From the NCBI GenBank assembly GCA_023410575.1, contig JAEYPP010000050.1:1-10204 (forward strand): 10,204 bases of DNA, read 5' to 3'. Position numbers and translations under genes: made by a program. The notes beneath the pieces were generated by a model. The model was not told the DNA's origin and did no database searches. It worked only from the letters and a program-made list of their open reading frames with translations. The stretch comes from Bacillota bacterium. Its GTDB lineage: Bacteria; Bacillota; Clostridia; Lachnospirales; Lachnospiraceae. This document shows, piece after piece, positions 6,842 through 10,204 of the stretch (position 1 is the first letter of the stretch; every line of letters begins with the position of its first letter).

Positions 6842-6920
6842 TATTATAAATGATTTAAGTTGCATCTCTTATCATGAATAAACTAAAGTTCTCTGATATA
6901 TGTATAAACGAAAATAATAT

Positions 6921-6959
6921 AAAAAGGACTCATAAGTAAATTATATCACTTATGAGTCC
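6921..6959 (-). terminator. Intrinsic terminator after rplQ, end of the ribosomal supercluster
   Basis: A perfect 12-bp stem, GGACTCATAAGT (6926-6937) with ACTTATGAGTCC (6948-6959), encloses a 10-nt loop. On the minus strand it is followed directly by TTTTT (6921-6925). It starts 15 nt past the rplQ stop. It separates the ribosomal operon from the GGDEF-EAL gene. Confidence 0.9.
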
Positions 6960-6974
6960 AAATTTCATCATGAA

Positions 6975-7511
6975 TTATACTAATTCGATTAAAACTTCCA
7001 TAGCTGCGTCACCTTTACGCTGTCCAATCTTGATGATTCTTGTATAACCACCATTACGGCCAGAGTATTTAGGAGCGATTTCATCAAATAATTTCTCAGC
7101 TAAATCAACTTCCTTAGTGTTCTTTTTCTTTCCTGCAGCTTCTTTAGGAACTTCAGTAACAGGGTAAAGGTAAGATAACATCTTTCTTCTTGCATGAAGT
7201 CTGGATGCATTATCTTTCTTAATAGTCTTTTCAACTGTATCAAATACGTCTACTTTCTTACCATTAACAACTTCTTTTACTCTCTTACCATCTTTATCTT
7301 TACGAGCAACCTTAGCGGTTACTGTAACTGTTTCATAGTTATCCTTCTCTTTAACAGCTAATGCAATCATTCCTTCTGCTATTCTGCGAATTTCTTTCGC
7401 CTTCGCTTCAGTAGTAACGATTTTGCCATTATATAAGAGATTAGTAACCTGATTTCTTAACAACGCTTTTCTCTGACTTGAAGTTCTTCCAAGTTTTCTG
7501 TAGCCTGCCAT
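6975..7511 (-). CDS. rplQ: Large-subunit ribosomal protein L17 (bL17) with internal insertion
   Basis: L17 binds 23S rRNA near the exit of the peptide tunnel. The start MAGYRKLGRTSSQRKALLRN, the TTEAKAKEIRRIAE helix, LHARRKMLSYL and the C-terminal GGYTRIIKIGQRKGDAAMEVLIELV are textbook. The protein is 178 residues, against about 113-130 in most bacteria. The excess lies mainly at about residues 58-101, between the helix ending MIALAVKEKD and LHARR. It is lysine- and valine-rich (for example KVARKDKDGKRVKEV), with a smaller expansion around 125-133. The insertion is in frame and the rest intact, so this is a real variant and not a frameshift. It starts 25 nt after rpoA with a strong AAGGAGGT and is the last gene of the alpha operon. 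Confidence 0.97.
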   Translation of the reverse strand: MAGYRKLGRTSSQRKALLRNQVTNLLYNGKIVTTEAKAKEIRRIAEGMIALAVKEKDNYETVTVTAKVARKDKDGKRVKEVVNGKKVDVFDTVEKTIKKDNASRLHARRKMLSYLYPVTEVPKEAAGKKKNTKEVDLAEKLFDEIAPKYSGRNGGYTRIIKIGQRKGDAAMEVLIELV

Positions 7512-7536
7512 ATTATTAACCTCCTTAGCTCCGAAC

Positions 7537-8496
7537 CTAGTCGTCGCTCAAATTTAATGATAATCCAAGCTCTTTGAGCTTAGCTAGTACTTCTTCTAAT
7601 GACTTGCGTCCAAGGTTTCTCACCTTCATCATATCTTCAGAAGTTCTGTTACAAAGTTCCTCGACTGTGTTTATACCGGCTCTCTTCAAACAGTTGTAAG
7701 AACGAACAGATAATTCTAACTCGTCGATATTCATCTCTAACACTTTTTCTTTTTCGTTGTCTTCTTTTTCTACCATAACTTCTGCAGTCTTGGCATTCTC
7801 AGAAAGATCAATGAAAGAATTTAAGTGCTCGCTCAATACCTTAGCAGCAAGACTGACTGCTTCATCTGGAACTAAAGTACCGTTTGTATACACATCTAAT
7901 GTCAATTTATCAAAATCGGTAATCTGACCTACACGGGTATTCTCAACCGTCAAGTTAACGCGCTCAACAGGGGTGTAGATAGAATCAACAGCAATTACAC
8001 CAATTGGTAATTCGTCATTCTTGTTCTTATCTGCACTGATATATCCTCTGCCTTTTGTAATTGTTAACTCCATATATAGCTTACTATCTGATCCGCCATT
8101 TAATGTAGCAATTACTAAATCAGGATTTAATATCTCAATATCCGGATCTGCTTGAATATCGCCTGCTCTTACAACGCCTTCACCTTCGAACTCAATATAT
8201 GCAGTCTTAGGCTCATTTGTCTCGCTTGTGTTCTTGATTGCCAAGCTCTTGATGTTCATAATAATCTCAGTAACGTCTTCCTTAACTCCAGGAATACCAG
8301 AAAATTCATGAACCACACTATCAATCTTAACTTGACTGACAGCAGCACCAGGTAAAGATGAGAGCATAATTCTTCTCAAAGAATTGCCTAAAGTTGTACC
8401 ATAACCTCTTTCAAGTGGTTCGACTACAAAACGGCCATATTTCTTATCTTCTGAAATTTCAGCTATCTCAATTTTTGGTTTTTCAAAATCAAACAC
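7537..8496 (-). CDS. rpoA: RNA polymerase alpha subunit, GTG start
   Basis: Alpha dimerises to nucleate polymerase assembly, and its C-terminal domain contacts UP elements and activators. The start is GTG at 8496-8494: AGGAGG (8504-8509) stands 7 nt before it, and the protein then opens (M)FDFEKPKIEIAEISEDKKYGRF, as expected. An upstream ATG at 8535 would add 13 residues that merely translate the Shine-Dalgarno region (PEGG), so I reject it. Length 319 is normal. The N-terminal dimerisation domain (1 to about 230) has LERGYGTTLGNSLRRIMLSS. An acidic linker follows, then a C-terminal domain (about 253-319) with LELSVRSYNCLKRAGI, whose Arg265 matches the DNA-contacting Arg265 of E. coli, and NLGRKSLEEV. 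Confidence 0.98.
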   Translation of the reverse strand: MFDFEKPKIEIAEISEDKKYGRFVVEPLERGYGTTLGNSLRRIMLSSLPGAAVSQVKIDSVVHEFSGIPGVKEDVTEIIMNIKSLAIKNTSETNEPKTAYIEFEGEGVVRAGDIQADPDIEILNPDLVIATLNGGSDSKLYMELTITKGRGYISADKNKNDELPIGVIAVDSIYTPVERVNLTVENTRVGQITDFDKLTLDVYTNGTLVPDEAVSLAAKVLSEHLNSFIDLSENAKTAEVMVEKEDNEKEKVLEMNIDELELSVRSYNCLKRAGINTVEELCNRTSEDMMKVRNLGRKSLEEVLAKLKELGLSLNLSDD

Positions 8497-8674
8497 AGTA
8501 GACCCTCCTTCTGGGTTTTTATGAGGGTAAACCAAGTAATAATAATCAGCTGCTTCTGCTGATAATTAATTGATACACACAAATTAAAAAGTTTAATTTG
8601 GCGCTTGATGTTCTCGGGTTTTGCTATGCAAAACACCCCATAACACCAACAAACATTAGTTTGATCAAATACTA
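8497..8674 (-). promoter_or_regulatory. Hairpin-rich spacer between rpsD and rpoA
   Basis: With the GTG start for rpoA this gap is 178 nt, long for a ribosomal operon. Three stems can be seen: 8616-8624 with 8628-8637 (GTTTTGC core, one bulge), 8580-8588 with 8592-8600 (9 bp, AT-rich), and 8545-8550 with 8558-8563 (ATCAGC/GCTGAT). None ends in a clean T-run on the minus strand, so they are not obvious terminators. They could set relative expression of S4 and alpha by RNA processing or by protein binding. The structures are seen; any function is a guess. Confidence 0.45.
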
Positions 8675-9271
8675 TTATTTGGAGTACAACTCGACGATAA
8701 GCATTTCATTTACAGGAACATCAATTTGATCTCTGCTAGGAATTTCTTTTACAGTACCTGTTAAATTCTCATGGTCAGCTTCTAACCATGCTGGAACAGT
8801 TCTTCCACCAGTTACTTCTAAGATATCCTTATATCTCTGAGCGGATTTGCATTTTTCCTTAATGGAGATTACATCCCCAGCTTTCACTTGGTAGGAAGGA
8901 ATGTTTACACATTTACCATTAACTAAAACATGTTTATGATCTACAATCTGTCTAGCTTCTGTTCTAGTTCTACCATATCCTAAGCGGAACATAACGTTAT
9001 CAAGTCTTAACTCTAAAAGAATCATTAAGTTCTCGCCAGTAGTACCATATTTTAACTTCTTCGCTCTATCAAAGTTATTTCTAAAAGGTTTTTCTAATAC
9101 ACCATAGATGAATTTAGCCTTTTGCTTTTCTCTCAACTGTAAGCCGTATTCACTTACCTTTTTACCTGCTCTTGCAAAGTTTCTATTAGACTTCTTATCA
9201 ATTCCTAAGAATGTTGGTTCAAGTCCAAGAGCTCTACATCTTTTTAATACAGGACTCATATCTCTTGCCAT
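8675..9271 (-). CDS. rpsD: Small-subunit ribosomal protein S4 (uS4)
   Basis: S4 nucleates 30S assembly on 16S rRNA and helps keep decoding accurate. The 198-residue protein has the N-terminal S4 region (MARDMSPVLKRCRALGLEP) and the RNA-binding S4 domain at about 88-138 (RLDNVMFRLGYGRTRTEARQIV, then HVLVNGK and IPSYQVKAGDVI). The N-terminus has a single Cys instead of the four-Cys zinc cluster of some S4 proteins, so it is the zinc-free form. The ATG follows AGGAGG (9281-9286) by 9 nt, and the rpsK stop is only 16 nt upstream. S4 is the classical feedback regulator of the alpha operon in E. coli; whether it acts so here is not shown. Confidence 0.98.
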   Translation of the reverse strand: MARDMSPVLKRCRALGLEPTFLGIDKKSNRNFARAGKKVSEYGLQLREKQKAKFIYGVLEKPFRNNFDRAKKLKYGTTGENLMILLELRLDNVMFRLGYGRTRTEARQIVDHKHVLVNGKCVNIPSYQVKAGDVISIKEKCKSAQRYKDILEVTGGRTVPAWLEADHENLTGTVKEIPSRDQIDVPVNEMLIVELYSK

Positions 9272-9287
9272 CTTTATTTACCTCCTA

Positions 9288-9686
9288 TTAGACTCTTCTG
9301 CGTTTTGGTGGTCTACATCCGTTGTGAGGAACTGGAGTAACATCCTTAATACTTGTTACTTCAATACCACATGCCTGAAGAGCACGGATTGCTGCTTCTC
9401 TACCTGAACCAGGTCCTTTAACCATAACTTCTACGGATTTTAAACCATGAACTAAAGCTGCTTTAGCTGCAGTTTCAGCTGCCATTTGTGCTGCGTATGG
9501 AGTTGATTTTTTAGAACCTCTGAATCCTAATCCTCCTGCGCTTGCCCATGAAAGAGCGTTACCTTCAGCATCTGTTAAGGTAACAATTGTATTATTAAAA
9601 GATGACTGAATATGTGCCTGTCCACGATCGACATTCTTCTTAACACGTTTTTTAGTCACTTTTTTAGCTGCTATCTTCTTAGCCAT
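9288..9686 (-). CDS. rpsK: Small-subunit ribosomal protein S11 (uS11)
   Basis: S11 sits on the 30S platform beside the mRNA exit and the Shine-Dalgarno helix. The 132-residue product has a lysine-rich N-terminal tail, then AHIQSSFNNTIVTLTD, GLGFRGSKKSTPYAAQ, the GPGSGREAAIRALQ loop, and the conserved C-terminus DVTPVPHNGCRPPKRRRV. The ATG at 9686 follows an AGGAGGG by about 8 nt. It lies 124 nt downstream of rpsM, an unusually wide gap carrying several hairpins. Confidence 0.98.
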   Translation of the reverse strand: MAKKIAAKKVTKKRVKKNVDRGQAHIQSSFNNTIVTLTDAEGNALSWASAGGLGFRGSKKSTPYAAQMAAETAAKAALVHGLKSVEVMVKGPGSGREAAIRALQACGIEVTSIKDVTPVPHNGCRPPKRRRV

Positions 9687-9810
9687 TACAAACCCTCCTA
9701 TTGGATTTTTCTAAACGAAAGTATATGTGACTACTCAGTCACACAGCATCTTACAATGCTAATGTACTCAAGAATTAATTCTAGTACAAATATCATCACC
9801 GAATAGTTAC
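9687..9810 (-). promoter_or_regulatory. Hairpin-rich spacer between rpsM and rpsK
   Basis: Three stems lie in 124 nt: TGTGACT (9726-9732) with AGTCACA (9737-9743), a perfect 7-bp stem on a 4-nt loop; AGCAT (9745-9749) with ATGCT (9756-9760); and GTACT (9764-9768) with AGTAC (9783-9787) around the palindrome AGAATTAATTCT (9771-9782). There is no T-run immediately after the stems on the minus strand. Genes within a ribosomal operon are usually packed more closely, so an RNA processing or regulatory role is plausible but unproven. Confidence 0.45.
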
Positions 9811-10179
9811 TTATTTTTTCTTATTAGCAACAGTACGCTTAGGACCTTTTCTTGTTCTAGCGTTTGTCTTTGTTTTCTGTCCACGAACTGGAAGACCTTT
9901 TCTGTGACGAATTCCTCTATAACATCCGATTTCTTGTAATCTCTTGATGTTCATTGCGATTTCTCTTCTTAAATCACCTTCAACGATAGTTGTTTCATCG
10001 ATGACGTCACGAATCTTTGCAACTTCTTCATCTGTTAAATCTCTAACACGAGTGTCAGGATTAACGCCAGCCTTTGCAAGAATACGATTGGAGCTTACTC
10101 TACCGATACCATATACATAAGTAAGTCCGATTTCAATACGTTTCTCTCTTGGTAAGTCTACACCACTGATACGAGCCAT
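9811..10179 (-). CDS. rpsM: Small-subunit ribosomal protein S13 (uS13)
   Basis: S13 is in the 30S head, where it contacts the 50S subunit (bridge B1) and P-site tRNA. The protein begins MARISGVDLPREKRIEIGLTY, has the helix-hairpin-helix GIGRVSSNRILAKAGV, then RLQEIGCYRGIRHRKGLPVRGQKTKTNARTRKG and a lysine-rich tail. The ATG at 10179 is chosen because GGAGGTG (10189-10195) lies 9 nt upstream. The longer frame from 10197 adds six residues that simply translate that site. Length 122 then matches the family. It is the first gene of the alpha cluster in view; its own promoter, if any, is beyond the right edge. Confidence 0.98.
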   Translation of the reverse strand: MARISGVDLPREKRIEIGLTYVYGIGRVSSNRILAKAGVNPDTRVRDLTDEEVAKIRDVIDETTIVEGDLRREIAMNIKRLQEIGCYRGIRHRKGLPVRGQKTKTNARTRKGPKRTVANKKK

Positions 10180-10204
10180 GTGACCTTGCACCTCCATAAT
10201 TTAT

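Noticed and set aside
6843..6871. Promoter for the GGDEF-EAL gene
   Set aside because: There is a TATAAT at 6843-6848, but the sequence 17 bp upstream (TAAGAG) does not resemble a -35 box and there is no extended -10. The gene must have a promoter in 6755-6920, but I cannot place it with confidence.
8640..8668. Possible minus-strand promoter TTGATC-17 bp-TGTTAT upstream of rpoA
   Set aside because: The spacing is right, but both boxes match only four of six consensus bases, and the site lies in AT-rich DNA within an operon where chance matches are expected. Not listed as a feature.

Overview
The window reads as housekeeping chromosome from a low-GC Gram-positive, most likely a clostridium of the Lachnospiraceae type. 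The evidence is AT-rich DNA, near-perfect AGGAGG ribosome binding sites, the gene order alpha operon / ecfA1-ecfA2-ecfT / truA / rplM-rpsI typical of Firmicutes, and an L17 enlarged by an internal insertion. The family-level placement is an inference. Every gene I can support is on the minus strand, so transcription runs from high to low coordinates.

Layout in the direction of transcription. (1) 10179-6975: rpsM, rpsK, rpsD, rpoA and rplQ, the end of the S10/spc/alpha ribosomal supercluster, closed by a clear intrinsic terminator at 6921-6959. The rpsM-rpsK and rpsD-rpoA gaps are wide and carry hairpins. (2) 6754-4874: a lone membrane-anchored GGDEF-EAL protein of 626 residues, with the catalytic motifs of both domains present. 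It sits where ecfA1 would normally follow rplQ. Its 3' side carries a long nested inverted repeat ending in a T6 run, which probably acts as its terminator. (3) 4441-1119: ecfA1, ecfA2 and ecfT (the shared energising module of ECF vitamin/metal transporters) and truA (tRNA pseudouridine synthase), with their own promoter at 4526-4554. (4) 1118-708: a non-coding stretch with a second copy of the repeat found after the GGDEF-EAL gene, a separate long hairpin, a symmetrical terminator and the rplM promoter. (5) 707-1: rplM and the first 82 codons of rpsI, which starts at TTG and runs off the window.

Several starts were set by the ribosome binding site instead of the longest reading frame: rpoA at GTG 8496, rpsM at 10179, truA at 1856 and rpsI at TTG 247. 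For rpoA and rpsM, the longer frames simply translate through the Shine-Dalgarno sequence.

I see no CRISPR array, phage, insertion sequence, tRNA, rRNA or defence system. The least ordinary items are the roughly 72-bp repeat present twice directly 3' of minus-strand genes, the c-di-GMP gene placed inside a conserved neighbourhood, the L17 insertion, and the hairpin-bearing gaps inside the alpha operon.
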